Of a DNA stretch of 64,000 bases, positions 8,298-17,356 are shown in pieces. Source of the DNA: JAAXHH01 sp965225915 (GTDB taxonomy: Bacteria > JAAXHH01); contig OZ245326.1 in assembly GCA_965225915.1 (NCBI GenBank), forward strand, positions 372,001 to 436,000, given 5' to 3'. Position numbers and translations under genes: made by a program. The stretch's first letter is position 1; each line of letters starts with the position of its first letter. The notes under the pieces are model-generated. The model had not been told where the DNA came from, did no database searches, and was given only the letters and a program-made list of their open reading frames with translations.

Positions 8298-9959
8298 ATG
8301 CCTAACACAGTAAAGTGCACTTTTTGCCTACTCGGAGCCGTTTCCTTCTTCTTTTTACTACCCCTGCTGATTTCGGCGCAAAGCGACGAATCCGGTAAGT
8401 CAGCGGCCAGGCCCCTGCCCCCGGACGCGGCGCCGAGGGAACGTCAGGTCATGAGGTTCATGAGCCCGGAACCGCGGACACTCGACTCCGCCATCAACGA
8501 CTATGACACGGAAGACACGATTATCCCCTTCGAGCCCCTGCTTCGGCGGGACCCTAACTGGCATCCCGAGCCCGCGGCTGCCGATGGTTACGAATCGACC
8601 CCTGACGGCAAAACGTGGACATTCCACCTCAGGCAGGGCGCGCGATGGAGCGACGGGCGTCCGGTCACGGCCCACGACTTTGTATATTCCTTCCGGCGCA
8701 TGTTGGATCCGAAGGAGGCCAACCCCTACGGGTTTTTCTACCACGATTTCAAAAACGCACGGCCCATAAACCGCGGCGAGATAAAGGACCTGACCCAACT
8801 GGGTGTCCGTGCTGTCGACGATCTCACGCTGGTCATCGAGACAGAGAAATCGGCGCCGTACCTTCCATTTATCGTATCCTACGGGAACGCCCTGCCCGTA
8901 CCCCCATGGCAGGTGGAAAAGTACGACAAGAAATGGACCCGGCTGGAGAACATCGTAACAAATTCGGGTTTCAAACTTTCTGAATGGGTTACTGGCAGCC
9001 ACATGACCTTAGTTCCGGATCCTATGTACAACGGTCCTCACAAGCCCTACCTGGAGAAGGTCATCCATCCCTTCCGTAACGCGGCGGTCGCCACCGTCCT
9101 CGCCTACGAAAACAACGAGGTGGACCGCGAACTCGTCGACGTGACCGACATGCCCCGCATTATGGCCGACCCCGAGCTCGCGCCGGACCTGGTTAAGGTG
9201 GCCGCGAGGGGATCGTGGTATCTCTTCTTCCGAACCCGCCAGCCGCCCTTCGACGATGTCCGGGTCAGGGAAGCCTTCACCCGGGCGATCGACCGGGAGG
9301 TGATCAGCAACATACTCCTGGGCGGTACGGCCGTACCCGCCTATTCCATGATCCCCCCGGAATTCGCGGAATACAACGGCCCGGCCATGAAGCGGCACCA
9401 GTCCTACGACCCCGCAAAGGCCAAAGAACTGATCCGGGAAGCCGGCTATCCCCGGGGTCGGGGATTCCCACGGCAGGAAATGTGGCTCAGGGCGCCTAAT
9501 CCCACCATCAAGCGGGTCAGCGAGGCCATCATGGCCATGCTCAATGAGAATATCGGGGTGGACGTCGCCATCCGCGCCGCCGACCGCACCATGTATATGA
9601 ACAACATGTACAACTGGCGCATGAACCTGGGTCTGATCGTGTTTTACGCGGACTACCTCGATCCGCGCAACATGCTCGACATGATCTGGCACTCGCAGCC
9701 GCAAGGGTACGGGCGGTCGGACTGGTCCAACACCGAGTTTGATAGATTGGTGGAGCAGGCGGCCGCGGAATTGGACACGGAACGAAGACGGGAACTCTAT
9801 CTGGATGCGGAGGAAATCATGGTGTCGGACTACGCCGGCGCCTTTCTTTTCCATCCGGTGAACCTGGAACTGAGAAAAAGCTGGGTGAAGGGCATCCCGG
9901 TGAACCCGGACGGTACCGTAGGCGCCATGGATTATACACGGGTGTACATAGCCCGGTGA
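8298..9959 (+). CDS. OppA-type ABC transporter substrate-binding protein
   Basis: A 553-aa extracytoplasmic solute-binding protein of family 5 (peptide/nickel/opine type). A signal peptide covers about residues 1-28 (SFFFLLPLLISAQS), followed by FMSPEPRTLDSAINDYDT, the typical ligand-loop start, and the conserved FHLRQGARWSDGRPVTAHDFVYSFRRM-like block near residue 115. The ATG at 8298 has AGGAAAGAGA upstream; the frame open further upstream is a shadow of the aminotransferase. No permease or ATPase gene accompanies it; the gene ends just before a strong terminator, so it must borrow a transporter encoded elsewhere or act as a standalone binding protein. Ligand unknown: oligopeptide or an oligosaccharide are both possible. 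Confidence 0.88.
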   Translation: MPNTVKCTFCLLGAVSFFFLLPLLISAQSDESGKSAARPLPPDAAPRERQVMRFMSPEPRTLDSAINDYDTEDTIIPFEPLLRRDPNWHPEPAAADGYESTPDGKTWTFHLRQGARWSDGRPVTAHDFVYSFRRMLDPKEANPYGFFYHDFKNARPINRGEIKDLTQLGVRAVDDLTLVIETEKSAPYLPFIVSYGNALPVPPWQVEKYDKKWTRLENIVTNSGFKLSEWVTGSHMTLVPDPMYNGPHKPYLEKVIHPFRNAAVATVLAYENNEVDRELVDVTDMPRIMADPELAPDLVKVAARGSWYLFFRTRQPPFDDVRVREAFTRAIDREVISNILLGGTAVPAYSMIPPEFAEYNGPAMKRHQSYDPAKAKELIREAGYPRGRGFPRQEMWLRAPNPTIKRVSEAIMAMLNENIGVDVAIRAADRTMYMNNMYNWRMNLGLIVFYADYLDPRNMLDMIWHSQPQGYGRSDWSNTEFDRLVEQAAAELDTERRRELYLDAEEIMVSDYAGAFLFHPVNLELRKSWVKGIPVNPDGTVGAMDYTRVYIAR

Positions 9960-9987
9960 TATCGCAGACACGGTGACCGTGAAAACA

Positions 9988-10025
9988 AATAGCCTCCGCG
10001 TGAATGGATCGACGCGGAGGCTATT
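9988..10025. terminator. Bidirectional intrinsic terminator
   Basis: Perfect 13-bp inverted repeat, AATAGCCTCCGCG (9988-10000) and its complement (10013-10025), with a 12-nt loop. T-rich sequence follows on the plus strand and the stem carries A/T at its base on both sides, so it can terminate both the plus-strand binding-protein operon and the minus-strand TPR gene that converge here. Confidence 0.85.
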
Positions 10026-10058
10026 TTATTCTTAAAGTTCTTCGTATCTCGACGCTGC

Positions 10059-10652
10059 TTACCTGATGGCGTCCTTCATCTGCGCGACGATGCCGCGTAT
10101 AGACTTGGCATTTCGGGCCCTGGGCGCCAGGCTCAGGTAACTCTCGTAGGACTTGATCGCGTTCGGATAGTCTTCCCTGGTCTGGTACAGAATGCCCAGG
10201 TTGTAGTGCCAGTTCGCCTTCTTGGAATTTAAGCGAATAGCCGCCCGGTAAGCACTGATGGCGTTGTTGGTGCTCTTGATCTTGCGATAGGCGTTACCCA
10301 GCGCGGCGTGGGCGTCGGCGTACTTGGCGTCGAGCTGCGTCGCCTGCTTGAAGGACTTGATCGCGGTGGAAGTCTGACCCGCCTTCTGCTGGGACAGGCC
10401 CAGGTTGTAGTAGGCTTCCTTGTAATCTTCCTTCAACTCGACGGCTTTCTGAAAAGCGCCGATGGCGTTCGCGAACTGTCCCGCTTTGAAATACGCGATG
10501 CCAAGATTGTAATGACGCGGGGGATCGTCGGGCATGGCTTCTATTTTGGCCTTTGCTTCTGAGATCGACTGGGCCTGCACTGCCGGAGCAGCGATCAGCG
10601 CGACCAGAACCATGAGGCCGGCAAGGCAGTTCAGTTTCTTGATGCGTGTCAT
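10059..10652 (-). CDS. Secreted tetratricopeptide repeat protein
   Basis: A 197-aa protein with a cleavable signal peptide (residues 3-28, ending AVQAQ) and about four TPR units from residue 45 on; typical repeat starts are PRHYNLGIAYFKAGQFANAI, KEAYYNLGLSQQKAGQTSTA, ADAHAALGNAYRKIKSTNNA and ANWHYNLGILYQTREDYPNA. It is likely a periplasmic scaffold; no enzymatic domain is present. Two ATGs lie six bases apart: the second (10652) has GGAGGA seven bases upstream while the first sits directly against it, so the second is preferred. It is monocistronic, with an AT-rich 180-bp region upstream and the shared terminator at 9988 downstream. Confidence 0.85.
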   Translation of the reverse strand: MTRIKKLNCLAGLMVLVALIAAPAVQAQSISEAKAKIEAMPDDPPRHYNLGIAYFKAGQFANAIGAFQKAVELKEDYKEAYYNLGLSQQKAGQTSTAIKSFKQATQLDAKYADAHAALGNAYRKIKSTNNAISAYRAAIRLNSKKANWHYNLGILYQTREDYPNAIKSYESYLSLAPRARNAKSIRGIVAQMKDAIR

Positions 10653-10832
10653 CCTCATTCCTCCGTTGGATCACTGAGAATTTGTGGACATGGCGTATCT
10701 ATGGACAATTTATTTTTTTTAGCATATATTGAGTCCAAGATAGATATTATATGGTATTTCCCAATGAAATGCAAGTCCAATTGTAAACTTTAATGGAAAA
10801 GATCCGGTAACTGAATATCAAGGGAGCCATCG

Positions 10833-11396
10833 ATGATACGATACACAGTCGATGATTTTCTGGGCGACGCCCGGCGAATTGTACAAGAAAACGGCATAGC
10901 AGAAGGGCTGGATGCGATCAGGGGAAACACCGAACGGTTACTCCGACAGTCCGACCTGCTGGAAACCTACGTGAACATGGACGAATACAAGGGGCATACC
11001 ATTATCGGCCACGACCCGGAAACGGAAATCTACGTCATCGTCCACGGCGGCCGAAAAGGCGGCAGTTCGCCCCCCCATGATCACGGTCCCTGCAGTGTGA
11101 TCTATGGAAACTTCACGGGGCACACGGTAATGAGGCGGTGGAACCGGCTGGACGATGGGGGCTCCGAGGGGCGGGCCCGTCTCGAGGTGGTCAAAGAATA
11201 TACCGTCGGCGCCGGCGAGGCGACCGCCTTCGCCCGGGGCGATATCCATTCCATCGACTATCCCGATGGCGCCTTTTTCGTCCGGGTGACGGTGGGTGAC
11301 GTGGAAAAACAGAAAACGCGCCGTTTCGATCTGGAACGAGGTATCGTGGAGATCGACGACCGCGGCGAAAGCCATGTAGCCAACCGCGGTCGGTGA
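10833..11396 (+). CDS. Cysteine-dioxygenase-like cupin protein
   Basis: A 187-aa double-stranded beta-helix protein. PPHDHGPCSVIYGNFTGHTV (about residues 86-105) gives the two His ligands of a cupin iron site, and DIHSIDYPDG further on supplies the third His, as in cysteine dioxygenase and 3-mercaptopropionate dioxygenase relatives (COG5553-like). It probably oxidises a thiol or a small organic acid using non-haem iron; the active-site Arg and Tyr needed to call true cysteine dioxygenase cannot be confirmed by eye. It is followed 58 bp later by a fatty-acid desaturase on the same strand, so a joint transcript is possible. Cytoplasmic. Confidence 0.7.
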   Translation: MIRYTVDDFLGDARRIVQENGIAEGLDAIRGNTERLLRQSDLLETYVNMDEYKGHTIIGHDPETEIYVIVHGGRKGGSSPPHDHGPCSVIYGNFTGHTVMRRWNRLDDGGSEGRARLEVVKEYTVGAGEATAFARGDIHSIDYPDGAFFVRVTVGDVEKQKTRRFDLERGIVEIDDRGESHVANRGR

Positions 11397-11454
11397 TTTT
11401 ATCAGCCAGTAGCATGTAACATTCCGGACTACCCGGTTCTGCCATTACCTACCC

Positions 11455-12408
11455 ATGTCATCCGTTGAAACCACAAAACAGCGACCCACGGTAAAACCCT
11501 CCGACATCGTTCCGTCAGACCGGCTGAACGAACTGCTCCAGCGTCGGAACCTGCCGGGTTTCATCTACCTCGCGGGACACGGGGCGGCCACGTTGCTTAC
11601 CGGATACCTGGTGACGCTTTCCCTGGGGACATGGTGGCTGGTGCCGGCCCTGCTGGTCCATGGAACCGTCGTAGTGCACTGGTTCGCGCCTTTTCACGAA
11701 TGTTCCCACGGCACGGCCTTCAGAAGCACGTGGATGAACCGGATCGTCGGCTGGATCACCGGTGCGGGGCTGTTTCTCGTTCCTACATATTTCCGCTACG
11801 AGCATCTCGCCCATCATTCCCACACACAGATCACAGGGGACGACCCCGAAATGATCCCCATGGCGGAGCGGTTGGGAGGCTATCTCTACTACGCCACGGG
11901 AGTTCCCTACTTCTACAGCAACCTGACTACGCTGGCACGCGCCCTGTTCGGTCGATTCAACGAGGTCGAAATGAAGTTTCTGCCCATGCGGAAGCGTGGT
12001 ACAGTGGTGGCGGAATCCTGGGGTATGTGTCTGGCCTACGGGGCGCTGGTGGCCGGGTCGTTCTGGTTCGATACGACGGTGGTTGTTCTGTACTGGCTGG
12101 CTCCTCGTTTCCTGGGCGAACCCGCCATGCGTCTCATCCGCATGTCCGAGCACACGGGGTGCCCACGCGTTCGCCATATCCTGCACAATACCCGGACCGT
12201 GTTGACCATTCCCCTGGTCCGGTGGTTGAACTGGAACAACGCGTACCACGCCGAACATCACGCCATTCCCACCGTCCCCTTCTACGCCCTGGAAGACCTG
12301 CATCGGATCATGGGACCCCATTTCGAAGAAGTACGCCCGGGGTACGTAGATACGCAATTGCACCTGGTGGCTAACGGGATGAAAAACAGTACCGCGCAGG
12401 GCGGCTGA
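11455..12408 (+). CDS. Membrane fatty-acid desaturase
   Basis: A 317-aa integral membrane diiron desaturase. The three histidine boxes are intact: HECSH near residue 82, HLAHHSH near 120 and HAEHH near 268, with four hydrophobic spans (around 38-55, 58-75, 96-112 and 193-215) that would place the boxes on the cytoplasmic face. It introduces a double bond into an acyl chain or hydroxylates a related lipid or carotenoid, using O2 and an electron donor not encoded here. The gene converges on the cupin at 12417 with only eight bases between the stops, so there is no room for a separate terminator. Confidence 0.85.
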   Translation: MSSVETTKQRPTVKPSDIVPSDRLNELLQRRNLPGFIYLAGHGAATLLTGYLVTLSLGTWWLVPALLVHGTVVVHWFAPFHECSHGTAFRSTWMNRIVGWITGAGLFLVPTYFRYEHLAHHSHTQITGDDPEMIPMAERLGGYLYYATGVPYFYSNLTTLARALFGRFNEVEMKFLPMRKRGTVVAESWGMCLAYGALVAGSFWFDTTVVVLYWLAPRFLGEPAMRLIRMSEHTGCPRVRHILHNTRTVLTIPLVRWLNWNNAYHAEHHAIPTVPFYALEDLHRIMGPHFEEVRPGYVDTQLHLVANGMKNSTAQGG

Positions 12409-12416
12409 TCGATGGG

Positions 12417-12812
12417 TCAGCCTGCTGTAAGGTCCGGAGGGTTTTCTTTGGGGGGTACGACACACAGGAATCCAAGAGGTTCCTCTCCGACGCTCTCGAA
12501 CTGGTGCTGTTCGTTCGGGGCGATGTATACCACGTCGCCAGGCCCCACGTCGTGCATGTCCCACCCGATAAGAACCTTCGCACGGCCCCGCAGTATGTAG
12601 ATACCGTGGTCGTGGGCATGACGGTCGAAGGAGGACTGGCCCCCCGGTTCGATTTCGAAATACCGCACGGAGAAGTTATCCGCCCCGTCATCGGGACCGA
12701 TGACCACCCGGACCGACCCGCCTACCGCTCCACCCCTGGTGTAGGGGACCATGTCCACGCCCGACCAGTCGTTCGCTCCGTTTTGTCCGCGGTGTTTGTG
12801 TACGACACCCAT
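12417..12812 (-). CDS. Small cupin-domain protein
   Basis: A 131-aa single cupin. Motif 1 is HAHDHGIYILRGRAKVLIG (residues about 65-83), and motif 2 is GDVVYIAPNEQHQFES with the last His ligand. Such small cupins bind a metal and act as isomerases, dioxygenases or sensing domains; nothing here fixes the role. It lies 46 bp downstream of the diiron ferritin-like gene on the same strand, so the two are probably co-transcribed, which hints at a shared oxidative task. Start at 12812 is the first ATG and gives a normal length. Confidence 0.8.
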   Translation of the reverse strand: MGVVHKHRGQNGANDWSGVDMVPYTRGGAVGGSVRVVIGPDDGADNFSVRYFEIEPGGQSSFDRHAHDHGIYILRGRAKVLIGWDMHDVGPGDVVYIAPNEQHQFESVGEEPLGFLCVVPPKENPPDLTAG

Positions 12813-12858
12813 GCCACGTCTTCCCTGTCTGAAACCGCATTACGCTTAAGATGATGTA

Positions 12859-13914
12859 TTACATGAAATTGCGCACGCCGCTACCGTGAAGTTCCGAGAT
12901 TCGCAGAGCGTCCGCGTGTTCGAAGCCGATGGATACGAGTTCGCGCACGCGCTTGCGGTGCATCTCTTCGTATAGTCCTATCACCGCGTCCCTCCCCCGG
13001 GCCAGTTGTTCAGGATGAGATCCCCCGCCTGCCATCGTCATCAAGGCCTTCAGCACGAAGGGACTGGTACCCGATGCCTGCTGCAGGAACATGGTGCGTT
13101 CTTCGGCCGCCCGTAAGAGATCGTCCCGGATGGACGGTTCCTTTTCGATATGGTAGGCGAAATGGGAAATGCCGTACCCCACGTGCCGGCCTTCGTCCTG
13201 TCGCGCCAGCTTGAAGGTCCGTGCGGTTACCGGATCGGGCGCGACCTGCTCGAGGAACATCAACAGTTCCATGAAAGTCCCTTCGCCAAGGACGTGCATC
13301 AAAAAGGAACCGTTCGAATAGTCGTCCTGCGCCAGCAGACTGCGCAGGGACCATTCGGTCGCGGCCGAGACGTACTGGAGTCCTCCGCCGTTGGCAAGGG
13401 CCCGCTTGGTGAAAACCTCCGCGTGCCTTGCCTCGTCCATGACCTGCGTGGCCAGAAAGAGGACCACTTCGGAGAACTGGGGATCGATCCGGTACATGAA
13501 CTTTGCCGGCAGATACATGGCCAGGTATTCATTCTGAATCAGGAAGGTCATGACCTGACATACCGCCTGTTCCAGGTCGTCCGGCAAAACAGGCAGATCG
13601 TGCCAGGGGATGTCCGTCGTTGCGTCCCACTGTCCCGCCTTGCCCTGCTCATAGAGTTCCGCGATGTTATCGGCCCATACCAGCTTCTTCTCCCGAATGG
13701 TGAAACCGAAATCCGGCGTTCCGGGATCCACCACGGATCCGCGCTGCGCTAGTCCCTGGCCTTCGAGTGCCAAGTCCGGAATCTCGCCCGCCCTGCCGAC
13801 CTGGCAGTCCCGCATGAGGATGCCTCGGCCGCTCACGGGTTTGACCTTTATTCCCCGGTCGGGTTTCCCCCAATCCGACGTATCAGGAAGAGGGATGCCA
13901 AATTCTTCGGACAT
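12859..13914 (-). CDS. Ferritin-like diiron carboxylate protein (R2-like oxidase/oxygenase)
   Basis: A 351-aa helical protein with the E...ExxH...E...ExxH ligand pattern of ribonucleotide reductase R2, R2-like oxidases and AurF-type N-oxygenases: Glu in IQNEYLAMYLPAKFM, DEARHAEVF, Glu in GEGTFMELLMF, and DEGRHVGYG. The segment WDATTDIPWHDLP before the bundle is common in stand-alone ferritin-like oxygenases. No large subunit of ribonucleotide reductase is nearby, so a ligand-oxidising role is more likely than a reductase subunit; the assignment to R2lox, AurF or another group needs a tree. It probably forms a unit with the cupin just downstream. Confidence 0.7.
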   Translation of the reverse strand: MSEEFGIPLPDTSDWGKPDRGIKVKPVSGRGILMRDCQVGRAGEIPDLALEGQGLAQRGSVVDPGTPDFGFTIREKKLVWADNIAELYEQGKAGQWDATTDIPWHDLPVLPDDLEQAVCQVMTFLIQNEYLAMYLPAKFMYRIDPQFSEVVLFLATQVMDEARHAEVFTKRALANGGGLQYVSAATEWSLRSLLAQDDYSNGSFLMHVLGEGTFMELLMFLEQVAPDPVTARTFKLARQDEGRHVGYGISHFAYHIEKEPSIRDDLLRAAEERTMFLQQASGTSPFVLKALMTMAGGGSHPEQLARGRDAVIGLYEEMHRKRVRELVSIGFEHADALRISELHGSGVRNFM

Positions 13915-13938
13915 GTATGAACCATTCCCTTACTGAAA

Positions 13939-13978
13939 TTGACTTAAATCCTGCCACGTCGTATATGGTCGTATATGT
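13939..13978 (+). promoter_or_regulatory. Candidate promoter with tandem 10-bp repeat before the ClC gene
   Basis: TTGACT (13939-13944), 17 bases, then TATATG (13962-13967) resembles a sigma-70 promoter. The sequence GTCGTATATG occurs twice in direct succession (13959-13968 and 13969-13978), the second copy giving another possible -10 box or an operator repeat. It lies about 50 bp before the ClC start and between that gene and the divergent diiron gene. Confidence 0.4.
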
Positions 13979-14030
13979 ATGATACTGCGTTTCAAGGTAG
14001 TTGACAAGTCGAAGGTGGGATGCAACCCCT

Positions 14031-16097
14031 ATGAATCTGTCGAGGTTGAGGGTATTTCGTCTGTGGCGCGTTATGGTGCGGCGCTTCAAGCAGCGCCTGC
14101 ATGCCAATGTGGAACGCATGCGGACGACCGAGCAGGTTTTCATGATCAGCGCCGCAGCGCTCATAGGCGTGCTCGGCAGCGGTGGAGCCATTGCCTTCCG
14201 CTGGCTGATCGACGCCATAGAATCCTTCGCCTGGGGTGGGGGTATTCCGGAAGTCTCCGCCGCTGATTCACTGCTCGTCATCGGCGTCCCCACGGCTGGC
14301 GGGCTGATCGTCGGTATCCTGATCTATTTCAGCACCCGCGAGGCCCGCGGACTGCCCGACATCATCGAAGCCGTCGCGCTTCGTGGCGGTCGCATAAAAC
14401 CCCGCGTCGCCGTGGAAACTTCGATGGCCACCGCCATAAGTATCGGTTCCGGTCTCTCGGTGGGCCGGGAAGGACCCATTGCACAGATCGGCGCCGCCCT
14501 GGGATCCACATTCGGACAACTGTCCAGGGCAAACATGCATCGCATGCGCACCTTCGTGGGCTGCGGCGCGGCGGCGGGCATCGCCGCCACGTTTAACACG
14601 CCGATCGCCGGAGCGCTATTCGCCCTTGAAGTGATCCTGGGCAATTTCTCCTTCAACCGGTTCAGCCCCATCGTGATCTCCTCGGTGGTAGCAACCGCCA
14701 TATCCCGGCACAACCTGGGCAACCAACCCGCGATCATGGTTCCCACGCACAGTCTGAACCACCCCCTGGAACTGGCATTCTACGCCGCTCTGGGTATACT
14801 GGCCGCCATCGTGGGGACGTTTTTCGTCAGGACGCTCTACGGCGTGGAAGATCTATACCGGAAAGTACCGCTCCCGGATTTCCTGAAGCCCATGACCGGA
14901 GGACTTCTCGTCGGCGTCATCGCCCTGTTCTATCCTCACATCCTGGGCGTGGGATACGAAACCATGGACCGGGCGCTCTTTTCCGAACTGGGATGGAAGC
15001 TCCTGGTCATCCTCGTATTCATGAAGATCGCCGCCACCTCCTTTACCCTGGGTTCAGGCGCTTCGGGCGGCGTGATCGCCCCTTCCCTGTTCGTCGGATG
15101 CATGCTGGGCGGCGCTTTCGGCGTGTTGGTGAACCATATTTCCCCCGATATGAGCGCAGGCCACGGCGCCTATTCGCTGGTGGCTATGGGCGCCCTGGTG
15201 TCCTCGACCACCAGGACTCCGCTGACGTCTATACTCATGATTTTTGAAATGACCGGCGATTACGCGCTGATCCTGCCGTTGATGATCTGCATCATTGTCA
15301 GTACGGCGTTGTCCGCCTACCTGTTGAAGCCATCTGTGTACACCCTGCGCCTGCTGAGGAGAAACGTGGACATAGACAAGGGACAGGAGACGAACATACT
15401 CCGGTCGCTTACCGTGTCGGAGGTCCGCGAGCCTTTATTCGAGACGATCCCTCCCCAGGCCCCGCTCGACGACCTCATGTCTCGCCTGGCCGAGAGTTCC
15501 TACACGGAGTTTTACATTACCGACGCCGAAGGCCGATACAAGGGCACCGTCACCTTCGACCGTATTCGCAGTCTCGTCGCATACGGCCAGGACCTCGAAG
15601 GCGTCATCGTGGCCCACGATATCGCCCAGTTCGATCTTCCGACGGTCAGGGACAGGGATACACTCGACCAGGTCATGCTGCTCTTCGGCCAGCATCACCT
15701 CAACGCGTTCCCCGTGGTGGATCTGGAGACGAACCGCCTCGTCGGCGTCATCAGCCGCAAACACGTCATAGATGCGTACAACCGGGAAATCGCGAGAAGG
15801 GACCTGGCCGGTGAATTCGGCAGCATGGTGAACACGCTGACCGGAGGGCATGTCGTTCAACTGGGCGCTAACTACGCCATGGTCGAAATCAACGCGCCTG
15901 GACAATTTAATGGCAGCAGCATCCGGCGTCTCCAGATTCGCAGCCGGCACGGGGTACAGATCCTGCTCATCAAGAAACGGGAGGACCACGGCGACCAGGC
16001 CCATTTCGTTCCTTCACCCGACTACGTGATCCAGGAAGATGACGTACTGCTGGTCGCGGGTGAACACGACAGGATAAAACGAATCAGAAACCTGTAA
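14031..16097 (+). CDS. ClC-family chloride channel/transporter with CBS pair and TrkA-C domain
   Basis: A 688-aa membrane protein. The ClC core occupies about residues 30-430, with the selectivity motif SVGREGPIAQIG near residue 145 (Glu gate in GREGP) and GSGASGGVIAPSLFVG near 340. Two CBS domains follow (about 455-590, with RDRDTLDQVMLLF and VVDLETNRLVGVISR), and then a TrkA-C (RCK_C) domain to the C-terminus (VEINAPGQFNGSSIRRLQIR...VLLVAGEHDRIKRI). CBS and RCK_C domains usually bind nucleotides or other small ligands to gate transport. An alternative TTG start at 14001 exists; I prefer the ATG at 14031, with GAAGGTGGGA about ten bases upstream. Stand-alone gene. Confidence 0.88.
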   Translation: MNLSRLRVFRLWRVMVRRFKQRLHANVERMRTTEQVFMISAAALIGVLGSGGAIAFRWLIDAIESFAWGGGIPEVSAADSLLVIGVPTAGGLIVGILIYFSTREARGLPDIIEAVALRGGRIKPRVAVETSMATAISIGSGLSVGREGPIAQIGAALGSTFGQLSRANMHRMRTFVGCGAAAGIAATFNTPIAGALFALEVILGNFSFNRFSPIVISSVVATAISRHNLGNQPAIMVPTHSLNHPLELAFYAALGILAAIVGTFFVRTLYGVEDLYRKVPLPDFLKPMTGGLLVGVIALFYPHILGVGYETMDRALFSELGWKLLVILVFMKIAATSFTLGSGASGGVIAPSLFVGCMLGGAFGVLVNHISPDMSAGHGAYSLVAMGALVSSTTRTPLTSILMIFEMTGDYALILPLMICIIVSTALSAYLLKPSVYTLRLLRRNVDIDKGQETNILRSLTVSEVREPLFETIPPQAPLDDLMSRLAESSYTEFYITDAEGRYKGTVTFDRIRSLVAYGQDLEGVIVAHDIAQFDLPTVRDRDTLDQVMLLFGQHHLNAFPVVDLETNRLVGVISRKHVIDAYNREIARRDLAGEFGSMVNTLTGGHVVQLGANYAMVEINAPGQFNGSSIRRLQIRSRHGVQILLIKKREDHGDQAHFVPSPDYVIQEDDVLLVAGEHDRIKRIRNL

Positions 16098-16105
16098 TGT
16101 TTTAA

Positions 16106-16133
16106 TTGACAGCACACGATTCGAATGTATTTT
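16106..16133 (+). promoter_or_regulatory. Candidate sigma-70 promoter of the porin-like gene
   Basis: TTGACA (16106-16111) and TATTTT (16128-16133) are separated by 16 bases, within an AT-rich stretch about 65-90 bp upstream of the porin start. A consensus -35 box immediately after the ClC stop suggests independent transcription. Confidence 0.45.
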
Positions 16134-16196
16134 TGCGATCAATCTTTAACATTGAAAGGTTCCTTTTCCATCATATTACATCATGGGGGCGTGAAA

Positions 16197-17309
16197 ATGG
16201 GTACCTTCTTGTTTCGTAGAATCGCCACGTGGCTACCGGTCATGATGCTCGCAGTCATGCCGGCCTTTGCCCAGGAAAATACCGCGGACGCCGCGGACGG
16301 TATGGAGAACGGCGAAGGGATTTCGGCCATTTCGAATTTGATCGAAATCTCGGGGTTCGTAGACGCCAGCTATACCTACACTGGCATTGATGGTTCGAAC
16401 ACCTTCAGTCTTGACCAGATTGAAATTGATTTGTCGAAAGACCTGGGCGGAATTGGAACGCTGAACGCCGACCTTGAATGGGTGAGCGATGGCGAGGGCG
16501 GCTTTACGCTCGACGCTGAGCAGGGCTACGTTACCCTGGATCTCGGACTGGGCCGGGGAGAGGGGAACTACCCAACCCTGACATTCGGGAAATTCAACGC
16601 GCCCATAGGTTTCGAGCTCCTGGACGCCCCGGATATGTACCAGTTTTCTCACGCGCTGGTCTTCGACCTGGGGCTGCCGACCAACCTGACCGGCGCCATG
16701 CTGTCCATGGACCTGGGCGGCGGTATCGATGTGGTGGTCCACCTGTCCAACGGCTGGGATCAGAACGTCGACGTGAATACCGACAAGATGATCGGTGGAA
16801 GACTCGGTTACAGCCACGAAGAACTGGGCGGGATCGGATTCTCTGCCATGCGCGGCAACGAATCGGAGCTGACAGGAAATCTGACCGTATACGACATCGA
16901 CCTGACGCTGACGCCGTCACCCGGACTGATCATCGGCGGTGAGTACAACAACGGCAAGACGGACGTGGACGAAATCAATGTGGAAAACAGCTGGAACGGC
17001 TACATGGTGATGGCGCACTACGATTTCTCCGACGTCGTGGGGCTGACGGGCCGGTACGATCGTTTCAGCAGAGAAATATCCAGCAGCCTCGCAAACCCCG
17101 GTGGGGGTATGGATCAACCGCTGGATGGTCTTAAAATGACCCAGCAGGCCTTCGCCATAGCCCCGACGTTTGCATTGACCGACGGCCTCGGGTTCCTCAT
17201 GGAACTCCGCCGAGACTACTCGGACGACGCGATCTTCTACAACTCGGATACCGGCGATTCAGAAACGTCGCAGGTGAACTTCGCCTTCGAAATGACCTAT
17301 TCGTTCTGA
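16197..17309 (+). CDS. Porin-like outer-membrane beta-barrel protein
   Basis: A 370-aa protein with a signal peptide (MGTFLFRRIATWLPVMMLAV, cut after PAFAQ), a short acidic linker and then about 14-16 alternating amphipathic strands such as SGFVDASYTYTG, GTLNADLEWVSDG and PGLIIGGEYNNG, ending in the aromatic strand NFAFEMTYSF. The terminal Phe is the usual signal for outer-membrane insertion by the BAM machinery. The layout fits trimeric porin-like or alginate/phosphate-selective channel families; I cannot name the substrate. ATG 16197 follows a G-rich ribosome site (GGGGGCG); an upstream in-frame start at 16125 would put 24 residues before the signal peptide and is less likely. Confidence 0.75.
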   Translation: MGTFLFRRIATWLPVMMLAVMPAFAQENTADAADGMENGEGISAISNLIEISGFVDASYTYTGIDGSNTFSLDQIEIDLSKDLGGIGTLNADLEWVSDGEGGFTLDAEQGYVTLDLGLGRGEGNYPTLTFGKFNAPIGFELLDAPDMYQFSHALVFDLGLPTNLTGAMLSMDLGGGIDVVVHLSNGWDQNVDVNTDKMIGGRLGYSHEELGGIGFSAMRGNESELTGNLTVYDIDLTLTPSPGLIIGGEYNNGKTDVDEINVENSWNGYMVMAHYDFSDVVGLTGRYDRFSREISSSLANPGGGMDQPLDGLKMTQQAFAIAPTFALTDGLGFLMELRRDYSDDAIFYNSDTGDSETSQVNFAFEMTYSF

Positions 17310-17356
17310 TCTACGCAATGCCCCGGTCTGTGTAGTAAGACTTATCGGAACCGGGT

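Noticed and set aside
12859..13914. Ribonucleotide reductase beta subunit
   Set aside because: No alpha subunit nearby and the N-terminal region is not that of class I R2; the diiron motif alone is shared by several oxidase families.
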